NCBI RefSeq assembly: GCF_023614235.1 | Contig: NZ_CP094264.1 | Coordinates: 1,178,001-1,242,000 of the forward strand | Direction of reading: 5' to 3' | Length of the DNA: 64,000 nucleotides | Origin: Streptomyces sp. MRC013 | Lineage (GTDB): Bacteria > Actinomycetota > Actinomycetes > Streptomycetales > Streptomycetaceae | Shown here: positions 1 through 10,200 of the stretch, one piece after another | Numbering within the stretch: position 1 is the first letter of the stretch | Layout of the letters: every line of letters starts with the position of its first letter | Notes under the pieces: generated by a model | The model's database searches: none | The model's input: the letters and a program-made list of their open reading frames with translations, nothing else | Told to the model about the DNA's origin: nothing | Made by a program: the position numbers and the translations under genes

Positions 1-57
1 GACGTTGCTGCGACGCAGCGGCACGGCGCGGCCGGTGTGCGTGGTGAAGGCTTCCAT
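1..57 (-). CDS. leuD: 3-isopropylmalate dehydratase small subunit, N-terminal 19 codons
   Basis: Only the first 19 codons lie in the window; the gene runs off the left edge. They read MEAFTTHTGRAVPLRRSNV, a typical LeuD N-terminus. With LeuC it isomerises 2- to 3-isopropylmalate in leucine synthesis in the cytoplasm. The ATG sits 3 nt after the leuC stop, so leuC and leuD are one transcript and probably translationally coupled. Identification rests on this short stretch plus the leuC neighbour, which together are convincing. Confidence 0.9.
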   Translation of the reverse strand, partial: MEAFTTHTGRAVPLRRSNV

Positions 58-60
58 GGT

Positions 61-1485
61 TCAGACCCCCGCGAGAGTGGTGGCGTCGGACAGGTCGGCC
101 GGGGAGGCCAGGCGGCCGAGGACCGCGGTGGCGGCGGCGACCTGCGGCGAGACGAGGTGGGTGCGGCCGCCCTTGCCCTGCCGCCCCTCGAAGTTGCGGT
201 TGGAGGTGGAGGCGCAGCGCTCGCCGGGGGCCAGTTGGTCGGGGTTCATGCCGAGGCACATGGAGCAGCCCGCGTGCCGCCATTCGGCACCGGCCTCCTT
301 GAAGACCTCGTCCAGGCCCTCGTCGACGGCCTGGAGGCCGACGCGGACGGAGCCGGGGACGACAAGCATGCGTACGCCCTCGGCGATCCGGCGGCCTTCG
401 AGGACCGCGGCGGCGGCGCGCAGGTCCTCGATGCGGCCGTTGGTGCAGGAGCCGACGAAGACCGTGTCGACCCTGATCCCGCGCAGGGGCTGCCCGGGGG
501 CGAGGTCCATGTACTCCAGGGCCTTCTCGGCGGCGAGCCGCTCCGAGGCGTCCTCGTACGAGGCGGGGTCGGGGACGGACGCCGAAAGGGGCGCTCCCTG
601 GCCGGGGTTGGTTCCCCAGGTGACGAACGGGGACAGCTCCGAGGCGTCGATGACGACCTCGGCGTCGAAGACGGCGTCGTCGTCGGTGCGCAGGGTCCTC
701 CAGTACGCGACGGCGGCGTCCCAGTCGGCGCCCTCGGGGGCGTGGGGGCGGCCCTTGAGGTACGCGAAGGTGGTCTCGTCGGGGGCGATCATGCCCGCGC
801 GGGCGCCGGCCTCGACGGACATGTTGCAGACGGTCATGCGGGCCTCCATCGAGAGCTTCTCGACGGCGGGACCGCGGTACTCCAGGACGTGGCCCTGGCC
901 CCCGCCGGTACCGATCCTGGCGATGACCGCCAGGACGAGGTCCTTGGCGGTGACGCCCCCGGGCAGTTCGCCCTCGACGGTGACGGCCATGGTCCTGGGC
1001 CGGGCCATGGGCAGCGTCTGGGTGGCCAGCACGTGCTCGACCTGGGAGGTGCCGATGCCGAACGCGAGCGCGCCGAAGGCGCCGTGCGTGGAGGTGTGGG
1101 AGTCGCCGCAGACCACGGTCGTGCCGGGCTGGGTGAGGCCCAGCTGGGGGCCGACGACGTGGACGACGCCCTGCTCCACGTCGCCGAGCGGGTGGAGGCG
1201 CACGCCGAACTCCGCGCAGTTCCGGCGCAGGGTCTCCAGCTGGATCCGGGAGACGGGGTCGGCGATGGGCTTGTCGATGTCGAGGGTGGGGGTGTTGTGG
1301 TCCTCGGTGGCGATGGTCAGGTCGAGTCGCCGCACCCGGCGGCCGCTCCTGCGGAGGCCGTCGAAGGCCTGCGGGCTGGTCACCTCGTGCAGCAGGTGCA
1401 GATCGATGAAGAGGAGGTCGGGCTCGCCCTCGGCGCGCCGGACGACGTGGTCGTCCCAGACCTTCTCCGCGAGTGTCCTACCCAT
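61..1485 (-). CDS. leuC: 3-isopropylmalate dehydratase large subunit (aconitase family)
   Basis: A 474-residue LeuC, of normal family length. It is the Fe-S subunit that, with LeuD, converts 2-isopropylmalate to 3-isopropylmalate in leucine synthesis. The three 4Fe-4S ligand cysteines are visible: GSCTNGR (Cys about 347) and GCSMC (Cys about 407 and 410). The aconitase-type motif [13 protein letters not shown] is also present. I chose the ATG at 1485 because it is preceded by GGAGGGAAAGCG and begins with the usual [13 protein letters not shown]; an upstream in-frame start at 1605 would add 40 unrelated residues. It is divergent from ndgR and followed after 3 nt by leuD. NdgR is known in streptomycetes as a regulator of leuCD (established knowledge), so the shared promoter region probably carries its control. 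Confidence 0.97.
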   Translation of the reverse strand: MGRTLAEKVWDDHVVRRAEGEPDLLFIDLHLLHEVTSPQAFDGLRRSGRRVRRLDLTIATEDHNTPTLDIDKPIADPVSRIQLETLRRNCAEFGVRLHPLGDVEQGVVHVVGPQLGLTQPGTTVVCGDSHTSTHGAFGALAFGIGTSQVEHVLATQTLPMARPRTMAVTVEGELPGGVTAKDLVLAVIARIGTGGGQGHVLEYRGPAVEKLSMEARMTVCNMSVEAGARAGMIAPDETTFAYLKGRPHAPEGADWDAAVAYWRTLRTDDDAVFDAEVVIDASELSPFVTWGTNPGQGAPLSASVPDPASYEDASERLAAEKALEYMDLAPGQPLRGIRVDTVFVGSCTNGRIEDLRAAAAVLEGRRIAEGVRMLVVPGSVRVGLQAVDEGLDEVFKEAGAEWRHAGCSMCLGMNPDQLAPGERCASTSNRNFEGRQGKGGRTHLVSPQVAAATAVLGRLASPADLSDATTLAGV

Positions 1486-1638
1486 CGCTTTCCCTCCGGC
1501 CGGCGGGTGGGCCGGCGGTCTAGAGACACGTGCGCCGGCGTCCGGGTCCCCGTGGTCCCACGTTCCGGACGGCGGCAGCGGACCGTGGATGCCGGGCCGC
1601 TCCACCAGACTGGCAAGATCCCGGGAAAATTGAACTTG

Positions 1639-1657
1639 CGTTTCACAGAGTGAGACG
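1639..1657. promoter_or_regulatory. Candidate operator: 8-3-8 inverted repeat in the leuC/ndgR promoter region
   Basis: The sequence cgtttcac-aga-gtgagacg is an inverted repeat with one mismatch, ending 13 bp before the ndgR ATG and about 150 bp before leuC. IclR-family dimers bind palindromes close to their own promoters, so this is a plausible NdgR site for autoregulation and leuCD control. The function is inference; only the symmetry is seen. Confidence 0.45.
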
Positions 1658-1670
1658 TGAATATCGTTGC

Positions 1671-2387
1671 ATGGACAACTCTAGCGGCGTCGGCGTTCTC
1701 GACAAGGCGGCTCTGGTTCTGAGCGCTCTGGAGTCCGGTCCGGCCACCCTCGCCGGGCTGGTCGCGGCGACCGGGCTCGCGAGGCCCACGGCCCACCGGC
1801 TGGCCGTGGCACTGGAACACCACCGGATGGTGGCGAGGGACATGCAGGGCCGGTTCATCCTGGGCCCGCGGCTGGCCGAGCTGGCCGCCGCGGCCGGCGA
1901 GGACCGCCTGCTGGCCACGGCGGGCCCGGTGCTCACGCATCTGCGCGATGTGACGGGCGAGAGCGCCCAGCTCTACCGCCGCCAGGGCGACATGCGGATC
2001 TGCGTGGCGGCGGCGGAGCGGCTGTCGGGTCTGCGCGACACGGTTCCGGTGGGGTCCACGCTCACGATGAAGGCCGGCTCGTCGGCGCAGATCCTCATGG
2101 CCTGGGAGGAGCCGGAGCGGCTGCACCGGGGCCTGCAGGGCGCCCGTTTCACGGCGACGGCCCTGTCGGGCGTACGGCGCCGCGGCTGGGCCCAGTCGAT
2201 CGGCGAGCGGGAGCCGGGGGTCGCGTCCGTCTCGGCGCCCGTGCGCGGCCCGTCGAACCGGGTGGTGGCCGCCGTGTCCGTGTCGGGCCCGATCGAGCGC
2301 CTGACGCGCCACCCGGGCCGGATGCACGCCCAGGCCGTCATGGACGCGGCCTCCCGCCTGACGGAGGCGCTGCGCCGCGCGGGCTGA
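1671..2387 (+). CDS. ndgR: IclR-family transcriptional regulator, NdgR-like
   Basis: A 238-residue IclR-type regulator. The N-terminal winged helix-turn-helix is about residues 10-70 ([19 protein letters not shown]) and a C-terminal effector-binding domain follows. Start [13 protein letters not shown] at 1671 matches the usual NdgR N-terminus. NdgR in Streptomyces controls leucine and other amino-acid genes and influences antibiotic production (established knowledge). Divergent position next to leuCD is the classical arrangement and supports the name. A near-perfect palindrome lies just upstream, and a strong hairpin follows the stop codon. Confidence 0.93.
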   Translation: MDNSSGVGVLDKAALVLSALESGPATLAGLVAATGLARPTAHRLAVALEHHRMVARDMQGRFILGPRLAELAAAAGEDRLLATAGPVLTHLRDVTGESAQLYRRQGDMRICVAAAERLSGLRDTVPVGSTLTMKAGSSAQILMAWEEPERLHRGLQGARFTATALSGVRRRGWAQSIGEREPGVASVSAPVRGPSNRVVAAVSVSGPIERLTRHPGRMHAQAVMDAASRLTEALRRAG

Positions 2388-2412
2388 GCGCCCGCCCGCA
2401 CCCGCGGGCCTT

Positions 2413-2472
2413 CCGCGTACGGCCCCGGCCCACCGCTCCGACGCCGCGGCGGTGGGCCGGGGCCGTACGCGG
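2413..2472. terminator. Perfect 24-bp hairpin after ndgR
   Basis: Arms 2413-2436 and 2449-2472 are perfectly complementary, with a 12-nt loop. It starts 26 bp after the ndgR stop. The GC-rich stem without a clear T-run is typical of actinobacterial terminators. It could work in both directions, also ending leftward tRNA transcription. Confidence 0.8.
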
Positions 2473-2497
2473 TGCCACTCGTGCGCGCCGCAGGACG

Positions 2498-2534
2498 CGA
2501 GGAAGCCCTCCCCCTGTGGGGGAGGGCTTCCTCG
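2498..2534 (-). terminator. Hairpin downstream of the tRNA cluster
   Basis: A perfect 17-bp stem (2498-2514 with 2518-2534) and a 3-nt loop, located 7 bp past the 3' end of the last tRNA-Glu gene on the minus strand. It is well placed to terminate the tRNA transcript. Confidence 0.75.
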
Positions 2535-2540
2535 AACGAG

Positions 2541-2613
2541 TACCCCCGACCGGATTCGAACCGGCGCTACCGCCTTGAGAGGGCGGCGTGCTAGGCCGCT
2601 ACACAACGGGGGC
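2541..2613 (-). tRNA. tRNA-Glu (CTC)
   Basis: A 73-nt cloverleaf: acceptor GCCCCCG, anticodon stem CCGCC/GGCGG with loop CTCTCAA giving anticodon CUC, T arm with GGTTCGAATCC. The 3' CCA is not encoded. It is the last of five tRNA genes in order Gln-Glu-Glu-Gln-Glu on the minus strand. Confidence 0.96.
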
Positions 2614-2635
2614 GTGGATCACTCGCGTGAACCCG

Positions 2636-2707
2636 CTGGCCTACCTGGACTCGAACCAAGACTAACTGAACCAGAATCAGTCGTGCTGCCAATTACACCA
2701 TAGGCCA
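2636..2707 (-). tRNA. tRNA-Gln (CTG)
   Basis: A 72-nt cloverleaf with acceptor TGGCCTA, anticodon stem ACTGA/TCAGT and loop TTCTGGT, giving anticodon CUG. The 3' CCA is not encoded. It appears identical to the copy at 2957-3028. In actinobacteria this tRNA is first charged with Glu and then amidated by GatCAB, whose genes are in this window. Confidence 0.96.
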
Positions 2708-2728
2708 CTGGTGGTTTAGACCAATTGG

Positions 2729-2801
2729 TACCCCCGACCGGATTCGAACCGGCGCTACCGCCTTGAGAGGGCGGCGTGCTAGGCCGCTACACAACGGGGG
2801 C
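2729..2801 (-). tRNA. tRNA-Glu (CTC)
   Basis: Appears identical over the whole mature sequence to the tRNA-Glu at 2541-2613, with anticodon CUC in loop CTCTCAA. It is the middle gene of the cluster. Confidence 0.96.
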
Positions 2802-2862
2802 CCTAGCGATCCTGCATCGGGATCATCGGGTGCGACCCTGATGATCCCGCGGGAAGGATCTG

Positions 2863-2935
2863 TACCCCCGACCGGATTCGAACCGGCGCTACTGCCTTGA
2901 GAGGGCAGCGTGCTAGGCCGCTACACAACGGGGGC
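2863..2935 (-). tRNA. tRNA-Glu (CTC), anticodon-stem variant
   Basis: A third tRNA-Glu with anticodon CUC. It differs from the other two by one compensated base pair in the anticodon stem (CTGCC/GGCAG instead of CCGCC/GGCGG), so the fold is kept. The rest of the mature sequence looks identical. Confidence 0.96.
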
Positions 2936-2956
2936 TTTGCAGATGAGCTCTGCGAG

Positions 2957-3028
2957 CTGGCCTACCTGGACTCGAACCAAGACTAACTGAACCAGAATCA
3001 GTCGTGCTGCCAATTACACCATAGGCCA
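2957..3028 (-). tRNA. tRNA-Gln (CTG)
   Basis: The first gene of the cluster in transcription order. Its mature sequence appears identical to the tRNA-Gln at 2636-2707: anticodon CUG, no encoded CCA. Spacers between the five genes are 21-61 bp, consistent with one precursor transcript. Confidence 0.96.
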
Positions 3029-3116
3029 CCGGAACGCGACCCCTGAGGAGGTCTTGTTCGGCTCACGCTCCGGGCTTCCGGCCTCTCGGCCCGTTTCCCT
3101 CGGCGCAGGAAGAACA

Positions 3117-3836
3117 TTACCCGAAGGTGTCCGGCGCTCCAAAACGGGTATCGCCGCGGAGCAGGGCGGGAAGCTGGTGGAGGTCGGTGATCCGGGGGAG
3201 CTCGGGGCGGCCGCCGAGGCCGGAGCGGTCCAGCCACACCCCCAGGAGGCCCGCCTCGGCGGCGCCCCGGGCGTCGATGTCGGGCTGGTCGCCGACGTAC
3301 ACCACCTCGCCCGGGGCCAGGCCGAGGGCGTCGCAGGCGATGTGGAAGGCGGCGGCGTCGGGCTTGGACACGCCGATGTCGGCGGCGCAGAGCACCACCT
3401 CGAACCGGTCGCGCACGCCGAGGAGGCGGAGCTTGCGGTCCTGGTTGAGGAGGGAGGAGTTCGACAGGACGGCGTGCCGGTACCCGGCGGCGAGGACGCT
3501 CAGTACGGGGAGGGCGTCCGGGAACAGCGCCCAGGCCGCCTCGTAGTGCGCCAGGTACCGCTCGAACCAGGCGTCGGCCTCGTCGTCGCCCAGGGGTGCG
3601 CCCAGGAACGTGCGGACGCGGTCGCGAAGCTGCCCCTCCCACGTGGTCTCCCCCGCGGCGAACCGCGCCCAGTGCAGCACGGTCGCCTCCCGCCACCGCC
3701 GCAGGGCGTCCTCGACCCCGTCGAACCGACCGGCCAGCCCCTCGTCCCGGAGGTGCCGGCGCATCCCGGCCCGGTCGGCGGAGGCGTAGTCGAAGATCGT
3801 GTCATCGATGTCCCACAGGATCGCGCGGATCTCCAT
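3117..3836 (-). CDS. HAD-superfamily hydrolase
   Basis: A 239-residue haloacid-dehalogenase-like hydrolase, probably a small-molecule phosphatase. All four HAD motifs are visible: DIDDT near residue 9 (nucleophile and acid/base Asp), LSNSS for motif II, the Lys in VSKPD for motif III, and YVGDQPDID for motif IV. Between motifs I and II lies a mainly helical cap, as in subfamily I enzymes. It stands between the tRNA cluster and gltX but is separated from gltX by a strong hairpin, so it is likely its own unit. Substrate cannot be told from sequence. Confidence 0.9.
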   Translation of the reverse strand: MEIRAILWDIDDTIFDYASADRAGMRRHLRDEGLAGRFDGVEDALRRWREATVLHWARFAAGETTWEGQLRDRVRTFLGAPLGDDEADAWFERYLAHYEAAWALFPDALPVLSVLAAGYRHAVLSNSSLLNQDRKLRLLGVRDRFEVVLCAADIGVSKPDAAAFHIACDALGLAPGEVVYVGDQPDIDARGAAEAGLLGVWLDRSGLGGRPELPRITDLHQLPALLRGDTRFGAPDTFG

Positions 3837-4045
3837 ACCGCGCCATTATCCGGAGGCCCGGCACGCGCGGCCACCGGCCGGCGGGGCGGCCCTCCGGGCC
3901 CCGGGACCGGGAGCGGATCCTCGGCGGGACGGATCCGACACGGACCCGGTAGGCCCCCGCTTCGGCGGGGTGGCCCGGGGGCGACGGCCCGCCCCGGTAC
4001 CGGGTCGTCGCCCCGGCCTGCGGACCGGGGGGCGCGGCGGAGGCA

Positions 4046-4092
4046 GCCGACGCGGCCCCCGCCCGCACCCGGAGGGCGGGGGCCGCGTCGGG
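4046..4092 (-). terminator. gltX terminator hairpin
   Basis: An 18-bp GC stem (4047-4064 with 4074-4091) starting 11 bp after the gltX stop. The remaining gene-free DNA between the HAD gene and here (3837-4046) is GC-rich with further short inverted repeats and no recognisable ORF. Confidence 0.75.
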
Positions 4093-4102
4093 GCGGGCGA
4101 CG

Positions 4103-5578
4103 CTACGCCGCCAGCTTCGCCAGGGCCGCGTCGACGCGGGCCAGGGTCCTGTCCCGGCCCAGGACCTCCAGGGACTCGAAGAGGGGCAGGCCGACCGTGC
4201 GGCCGGTGACGGCGACGCGTACCGGGGCCTGGGCCTTGCCGAGTTTCAGCCCGTGCTCCTCGCCCGCCTTCAGGACGGCGTCCTTCAGCGACTCGGGGCT
4301 GGACCAGTCGGCGGCCTCCAGCTTCGCGCGGGCGGTGGTGAGGAGCGCCGCCGGATCGCCCTTCATCGCCTTCTGCCAGGACGCCTCGTCCTCGACCGGC
4401 TCCTTCAGGAACAGGAAGTCGACGTTCTGGGTGATCTCGGAGAGGACCGTCAGGCGCGTCTGGGCGTGCGGGGCGATCCGCTCCCACGCCCCGCGGTCGA
4501 AGTCCTCGGGCGCCCACGGGGCGTGCGGGGCCCGCAGCCACGGCTCGCAGGCGTCGACGAACGCCTTCGCGTCCAGCATGCGGATGTGGTCGGCGTTGAT
4601 CGCCTCGGCCTTCTTCAGGTCGAAGCGGGCCGGGTTGGCGTTGACGTCCGCGACGTCGAACCTCTCGATCATCTGCGGGATCGTGAAGACGTCCTGGTCG
4701 GCGGAGAAGGACCAGCCGAGGAGCGACAGGTAGTTCAGCAGCCCCTCGGGGAGGAAGCCGCGCTCCCGGTAGAGGTTCAGCGAGGACTGCGGGTCGCGCT
4801 TGGAGAGCTTCTTGTTGCCCTCGCCCATGACGTACGGCAGGTGGCCGAACTCCGGGATCGCCTTGGCGACGCCCAGTTCGATCAGCGCCTTGTACAGGGC
4901 GATCTGGCGCGGGGTGGAGGAGAGCAGGTCCTCGCCGCGCAGTACGTGCGTGATCTCCATCAACGCGTCGTCGACCGGGTTGACCAGCGTGTACAGCGGG
5001 GCGCCGTTGGCGCGGACGATGCCGTAGTCCGGGACGTTGTCCGGGGTGAAGGTCAGCTCGCCGCGGACCAGGTCGCGGAAGGTGATCGGCTCGTCGGGCA
5101 TGCGGAAGCGGACGATCGCGGCGCGGCCCTCCGCCTCGTACGCGGAGACCCGCTCGGCGGTCAGCTCGCGGCAGTGGCCGTCGTAGCCGGAGGGCCTGCC
5201 GGCGGCGCGGGCGGCCTCGCGGCGCTCGTCCAGCTCCTCGGCGGTGCAGTAGCAGCGGTAGGCGTGGCCGCCCTCCAGGAGCCGGGCGACGACGTCCCGG
5301 TAGACGTCCATGCGCTGCGACTGGCGGTACGGCGCGTGGGGGCCGCCGACCTCGGGGCCCTCGTCCCAGTCGAGGCCGAGCCAGCGCATGGCGTCGAGGA
5401 GCTGCCGGTAGGACTCCTCGGAGTCGCGGGCCGCGTCGGTGTCCTCGATGCGGAAGACCATGGTGCCGCCGTGGTGCCGGGCGAAGGCCCAGTTGAACAG
5501 GGCGGTGCGGACCAGGCCCACGTGGGGGTTGCCGGTCGGCGAGGGACAGAAACGTACGCGGACGGTCGCGTTAGCCAC
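4103..5578 (-). CDS. gltX: Glutamyl-tRNA synthetase
   Basis: A 491-residue class I aminoacyl-tRNA synthetase that charges tRNA-Glu and, in bacteria with the indirect pathway, also mischarges tRNA-Gln with Glu. The HIGH-like signature is in [11 protein letters not shown] near residue 15 and the KMSKS-like loop is KKLSKRDP near residue 255. Length is normal. The GTG start at 5578 lies inside the end of the upstream gene (8-nt overlap), so translation is probably coupled to the fumarylacetoacetase-like gene. It sits beside three tRNA-Glu and two tRNA-Gln genes, and the amidotransferase genes gatC, gatA and gatB are further on in the window. That makes a non-discriminating GluRS likely (inference). 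Confidence 0.97.
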   Translation of the reverse strand: MANATVRVRFCPSPTGNPHVGLVRTALFNWAFARHHGGTMVFRIEDTDAARDSEESYRQLLDAMRWLGLDWDEGPEVGGPHAPYRQSQRMDVYRDVVARLLEGGHAYRCYCTAEELDERREAARAAGRPSGYDGHCRELTAERVSAYEAEGRAAIVRFRMPDEPITFRDLVRGELTFTPDNVPDYGIVRANGAPLYTLVNPVDDALMEITHVLRGEDLLSSTPRQIALYKALIELGVAKAIPEFGHLPYVMGEGNKKLSKRDPQSSLNLYRERGFLPEGLLNYLSLLGWSFSADQDVFTIPQMIERFDVADVNANPARFDLKKAEAINADHIRMLDAKAFVDACEPWLRAPHAPWAPEDFDRGAWERIAPHAQTRLTVLSEITQNVDFLFLKEPVEDEASWQKAMKGDPAALLTTARAKLEAADWSSPESLKDAVLKAGEEHGLKLGKAQAPVRVAVTGRTVGLPLFESLEVLGRDRTLARVDAALAKLAA

Positions 5579-6359
5579 GCTTGATCACCTTGTTGGTGAG
5601 AGTGCCGATGCCTTCGATGGTGACGGCGACCTCGTCGCCGACGTTGAGGGGGCCGACCCCGGCGGGGGTGCCGGTGAGGATCACGTCGCCGGGGAGCAGC
5701 GTCATGGCCTCGGTGATGTGGACGACCAGGTCCTCGACGGAGCGGACCATGTCGCTCGTACGACCGAGCTGGCGCTGTTCGCCGTTGACCGTGCACTGGA
5801 CGGCCAGGTCGCCCGGGTCGAGGTCGGTCTCCACCCAGGGGCCCAGGGGGCAGGAGGTGTCGAAGCCCTTGGCGCGGGCCCACTGCTTCTCGCGCCTCTG
5901 CGCGTCGCGGGCGGTGACGTCGTTGGCGCAGGTGTAGCCGAAGACGACGTCCCTGACGCGCTCGCGGGGGACCTCTCGGCACATGCGGCCGATGACGACG
6001 GCGAGCTCGGCCTCGTGGTGCAGCTCGTTCGAGAAGGAGGGGTACTCGATGGCGTCGCCGGAGCCGATCACGGAGGTGGTGGGTTTGAGGAAGGCGACGG
6101 GCACCTCGGGGACCTCGTTGCCGAGTTCCGCGGCGTGCTCCGCGTAGTTGCGGCCGATGGCCACGACCTTGTTGGGGAGCACCGGCGGCAGGAGCCGGAC
6201 CTTGTCCAGCGGGACCTTCGTGCCGCTGAGTTCGAAGTCGGTGTACGGGATGCCCTTGATGATGTCGAGGACGAGGCCGCCCTCCGCGCCGGGGGCGCTT
6301 TCACCCTCGACCGCGCCGAAGGCGACATTGCCGTCGATGGAGAACCTGGCGATGCGCAC
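5571..6359 (-). CDS. Fumarylacetoacetate hydrolase (FAH) family protein
   Basis: A 262-residue FAH-fold protein, like small bacterial enzymes acting on 2-hydroxyhepta-2,4-diene-1,7-dioate or acylpyruvates. Seen are [25 protein letters not shown] and the metal-binding [11 protein letters not shown], then [13 protein letters not shown], all typical of the family. It has GTG start 6359 and overlaps gltX by 8 nt, so the two form an operon. This pairing with gltX is common in streptomycetes as I recall. The real substrate is unknown; oxaloacetate decarboxylase/tautomerase or acylpyruvase activity is possible. Confidence 0.88.
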   Translation of the reverse strand: MRIARFSIDGNVAFGAVEGESAPGAEGGLVLDIIKGIPYTDFELSGTKVPLDKVRLLPPVLPNKVVAIGRNYAEHAAELGNEVPEVPVAFLKPTTSVIGSGDAIEYPSFSNELHHEAELAVVIGRMCREVPRERVRDVVFGYTCANDVTARDAQRREKQWARAKGFDTSCPLGPWVETDLDPGDLAVQCTVNGEQRQLGRTSDMVRSVEDLVVHITEAMTLLPGDVILTGTPAGVGPLNVGDEVAVTIEGIGTLTNKVIKRG

Positions 6360-6482
6360 GGATGCGTGTGCCCCTCACTGAGCTGGCTGGAGTCTGACGC
6401 TCCAGGCTAGCGCGGGAGGGAGCACCGGTCCGCCGCGCGGCGGTGCGCGCGCACCGACCCGCGGGCCGCGCGCACCGGCCCG

Positions 6483-6662
6483 TCAGCCGGCGGCGGGGGC
6501 CGGGACCGCCGTCAGGACCGTGCGGCGCGGGTTCGCGGTGACGGCGGGCAGCTCGGTCGCCTGCCCGGGCAGGGCGCCGCGGTCCAGCCCGGCCGCGTCC
6601 TCCAGGTGGACGAGGGTGGTGCGGCGGGGGTTGGCGGTGCTGCGGATCGTCGTCGTCTTCAC
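6483..6662 (-). CDS. Small protein, 59 residues, with a duplicated TANPRRT motif
   Basis: A GTG-started ORF of 59 codons upstream of the FAH/gltX operon. The peptide opens VKTTTIRSTANPRRTTLVHL and ends in an Ala/Pro-rich tail. The heptapeptide TANPRRT occurs twice, at residues 9-15 and 42-48, each followed by a hydrophobic-rich patch. A GAGG lies 12 nt before the GTG. No other in-frame start exists before an upstream stop. I do not recognise a family and see no signal peptide or membrane segment. The internal repeat and clean reading frame favour a real gene, but a short ORF in GC-rich DNA can be chance. Confidence 0.5.
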   Translation of the reverse strand: MKTTTIRSTANPRRTTLVHLEDAAGLDRGALPGQATELPAVTANPRRTVLTAVPAPAAG

Positions 6663-6734
6663 GGTGGCGTCGGACCTCGTTCGCTCGGCTCGGCGGGAGG
6701 CCGGGACGGCCTCGGCGGGCGACCCGGCCCGTTA

Positions 6735-7250
6735 GGGCGTCAGGCTAAACGCTAAACATCGAGTCACTCGTCAATACCCCGAACCGGCCACTACGAGCAT
6801 GTGAATTTCCTCACCACGTCCTACCCAAGGCGGGCATTCCGGACCATCCTTCCGGGCGGCCAAATGAGACATATCCCCATTGAACGCTTCATTCCGATGC
6901 CGATCGTCTCGACTGGTACACCCTCCACGCGTAAGAGACTCATACCAGAAAGTACCTTTTCCTCCCGATCCATCATCACCAGTCGCAATCATCGAAGCAC
7001 ATTCCGTCACCGGACGCGCGGGGCCGGCCACCGCCCTTGTTGGAGATCCGGCACTGTGCTGGAATTCCACGCACCGCCGTGATGGAGACCGGCAAGCTGG
7101 GGCGCAGAGGCAGCGCCGAGCGGCGGTGGGAAAGGGGGACTCCGCGCCGGTCACCGACGACCACCCAGGAGCGCACTCGCGCTCCCACGACGCCGACACC
7201 GTCCCGTCCGTTCACGCGGGGGGACGCCTGGTCCAGAGGTTGCGACGCTA
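6735..7250. other. 516-bp intergenic region upstream of the first conservon
   Basis: No gene is supported here. The stretch from about 6740 to 7010 is visibly richer in A/T than the surroundings (for example 6860-6990), as expected for a promoter-containing leader. It presumably carries the promoter and a long 5' untranslated region of the cvn operon. I looked for a riboswitch fold and could not support one. Confidence 0.5.
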
Positions 7251-10200
7251 GTGCAGGGACGTTTCAAGAGGGATGGCAGCGCTGCGGCGGAACAGGAGCC
7301 GCGCGGCGGGACCGACCGCGGCTCCTCGCCCCAGCACACCCATGACCCGGGACCGGCGGCCGCCGGCGGCCGCGCGACGGGTGCGGCGGCCGGGTCCGAG
7401 GCGGCGGGCGGCGGTAAGGGCGCGAAGCCCGGGCGGCGCGACAAGGCGGGCAGGTCCGCCAAGCCGGGCAGATCCGCCAAGGCGGGGAAGGAGCCGAAGG
7501 CCGCGGTACCGGGCGAGACCGGCTCGCGAATAGCCCTGCGCAACTGGCGCATCAGCACCCGGTTGGTCTCCCTCCTCGCCCTGCCCGTGGTCGCCGCGAC
7601 CTCGCTGGGCGGACTCCGCATCCAGGAGTCGATGGAGAACATGGAGCAGCTGGACCACATGCAGCTGCTCACCAAGCTCACCCGCGAGGCCCACCACCTC
7701 GCGCAGGCGCTCCAGCAGGAGCGCGACCAGTCGGCGGGTCCGATCGCCAACGACACCCCCCTCACCGACTTCAAGATCAAGGACCCCCGGGACAAGACCG
7801 ACGCGGCGCAGCGGGCGTTCCTCGACGCCACCCAGGAGATCGGCGACACCCAGGACGACGAGGCGCTGGCCAGCATCCGCGCCAACGTCACGCAGATCGC
7901 CAACCAGGTCATCGGGCTCGGCGTGATCCGCCAGGAGGCATACAAGGACCAGATGACCTCCGCGACGGTGGGCAAGTACAACCGGCTCATCGAGTCGCTG
8001 CTCACCCTGTCCCAGGACATGGCGCAGGCGACCAACAACCCCGAGATGATCAAGCGCACCCGTGCGCTGGCGGCGTTCTCCTCCGCCAAGGAGTACGCGT
8101 CCATACAGCGGGCGATCATCGCCGCAGCACTGCCCAAGTCCACCTCGGAGAAGGCGGTGATGAACGAGAACGACCGCCAGTACGCCGAGGACGCCCGCGT
8201 CAACGAGAACTCCGCCCTCAAGTCGTTCGGCTCCATCTACGAGTCGGCCGGCGGCGACGCCACCGACCTGCTCGGCCCGCTGACCTCCGGCAACCCCGCG
8301 ATCCAGGCCGCCAACCAGTACGCGGACCGCGTACTGGGCGAGCGGAACGGCCTCAGCCGCACCCCGGTCCGCACCTACCTCGACTGGACCGAGGAGGCCG
8401 AGACCAAGCTGCGCGCCATGGAGACCATCGAGGCCACGCTGCTGGGCGAGATGGAGAGCAAGGCCCGCGAGCTGCGCCAGGAGGCGCAGCGCGACGCGAT
8501 CATCAACGGCGCCCTGATCATCCTGGTCCTCGGCGTCTCCCTGATCGGCGCCTTCGTGGTGGCCCGATCCATGATCACCTCGCTGCGGCGGCTCCAGGAC
8601 ACCGCGACCAAGGTCGCCCAGGAACGGCTGCCCCAACTGGTCAAGCAGCTCTCCGAGGCCGACCCGCAGGACGTCGACACGTCCGTCGAGTCCGTCGGCG
8701 TGCACTCGCGCGACGAGATCGGCAAGGTGGCCGCGGCCTTCGACGACGTGCACCGCGAGGCGGTCCGCCTCGCCGCCGAGCAGGCCCTGCTGCGGGGCAA
8801 CGTCAACGCGATGTTCACCAACCTCTCCCGCCGCTCCCAGGGCCTGATCCAGCGCCAGCTGTCCCTCATCTCCGAGCTGGAGTCCCGCGAGGCCGACCCG
8901 GACCAGCTGTCCTCCCTGTTCAAGCTCGACCACCTCGCCACGCGCATGCGCCGCAACGGCGAGAACCTCCTCGTCCTCGCCGGCGAGGAGCCGGGCCGCC
9001 GCTGGACGCGGCCCGTGCCCCTCGTCGACGTGCTCCGCGCCGCCGCGTCCGAGGTGGAGCAGTACGAGCGCATCGAGCTCGCCTCCGTACCGGCCACCGA
9101 GGTCGCCGGCCGCGTCGTCAACGACCTCGTGCACCTCCTCGCCGAGCTGCTGGAGAACGCCACGTCCTTCTCCTCGCCGCAGACCAAGGTGCGCGTCACC
9201 GGCCACGCGCTCCCCGACGGGCGCGTGCTGGTCGAGATCCACGACACCGGCATCGGCCTCTCCCCCGAGGACCTCGCCGCGATCAACGAGCGGCTCGCGT
9301 CGCCGCCCACCGTGGACGTCTCCGTCTCCCGCCGCATGGGCCTGTTCGTGGTCGGCCGCCTGTCGCTGCGGCACGGCATCCGGATCCAGCTGCGCCCGTC
9401 CGACTCGGGTGGTACGACCGCACTGGTCATGCTGCCCGTGGACGTCACGCAAGGCGGCAAGAGGCCCGGCGGCCCCGGTGGCCCGGGAGGGCTGCCGCAG
9501 GGCGGCCCCGGCCGGACGGCCGTCGGCCAGGGCGGGGCACCGGGCGGCGGACGGTCCGGCCCGGGCGGTTCCGGCCAGGGTGCCGCGCCGCAGAACCGGC
9601 TGGCCGCCGGCCTCTCCGGCGGGCGCGGCCAGACGGGTCCGGGCGGCGGCGCCCGCCCCGCGCTGCCGGGCCGCGAGGAGCCCGGGGACCGTCCGGGCGG
9701 CACGCAGGACGGCGGGCTGTTCGGCGGACCTCAGGGCGGGCAGCCCGGCCGGAGCGGCCTGCAGCAGGACGACCCCGGCCGGAGCGCCAGGTTCCCCGAC
9801 GCGTACGAGGACCAGGGCGGTCAGGGGCAGCAGGCCGGCCCCGTGCAGGACGGCATCCCCACCCGCTCCGACGTGTGGCAGAGCGGACGGGCCCCGCAGA
9901 GCGGACAGGAGCAGCAGCTCCCGCCCCCCGGCGGTCCGCGCGCCGAACTCCCCGGCGGCCCGCAGCTCCCGGCACCCCCGCGGTCCGGCGGCTGGGGCGG
10001 CGACCGCAACGCTCCCCGCTCCCCGCTCGACACGCCGCGCGGCCACGAGGAGCACGAGGCCACCGGTCGGCACGCGTCGCCGCGGACGGACCACCCGGAT
10101 CCCGGCTCCACGGCCGGGTTCCCCCGGCCCGCCTTCGACGTCCCGCACCCGGACACGGGCGGGCCGCAGGGCGGCCAGGCTCCGCAGGACCCGTCGGCCA

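Noticed and set aside
2413..2534. Inverted repeats near the tRNA genes as an integration (att) site
   Set aside because: They are perfect hairpins placed as terminators; no partial tRNA duplicate or integrase gene is present.
3029..3116. A further tRNA gene after the Gln/Glu cluster
   Set aside because: No cloverleaf can be drawn; the sequence is a spacer ending at the HAD gene.
6735..7250. Possible riboswitch in the long leader of the first conservon
   Set aside because: The region is long and A/T-richer, but I could not find a consistent fold or a known riboswitch core.
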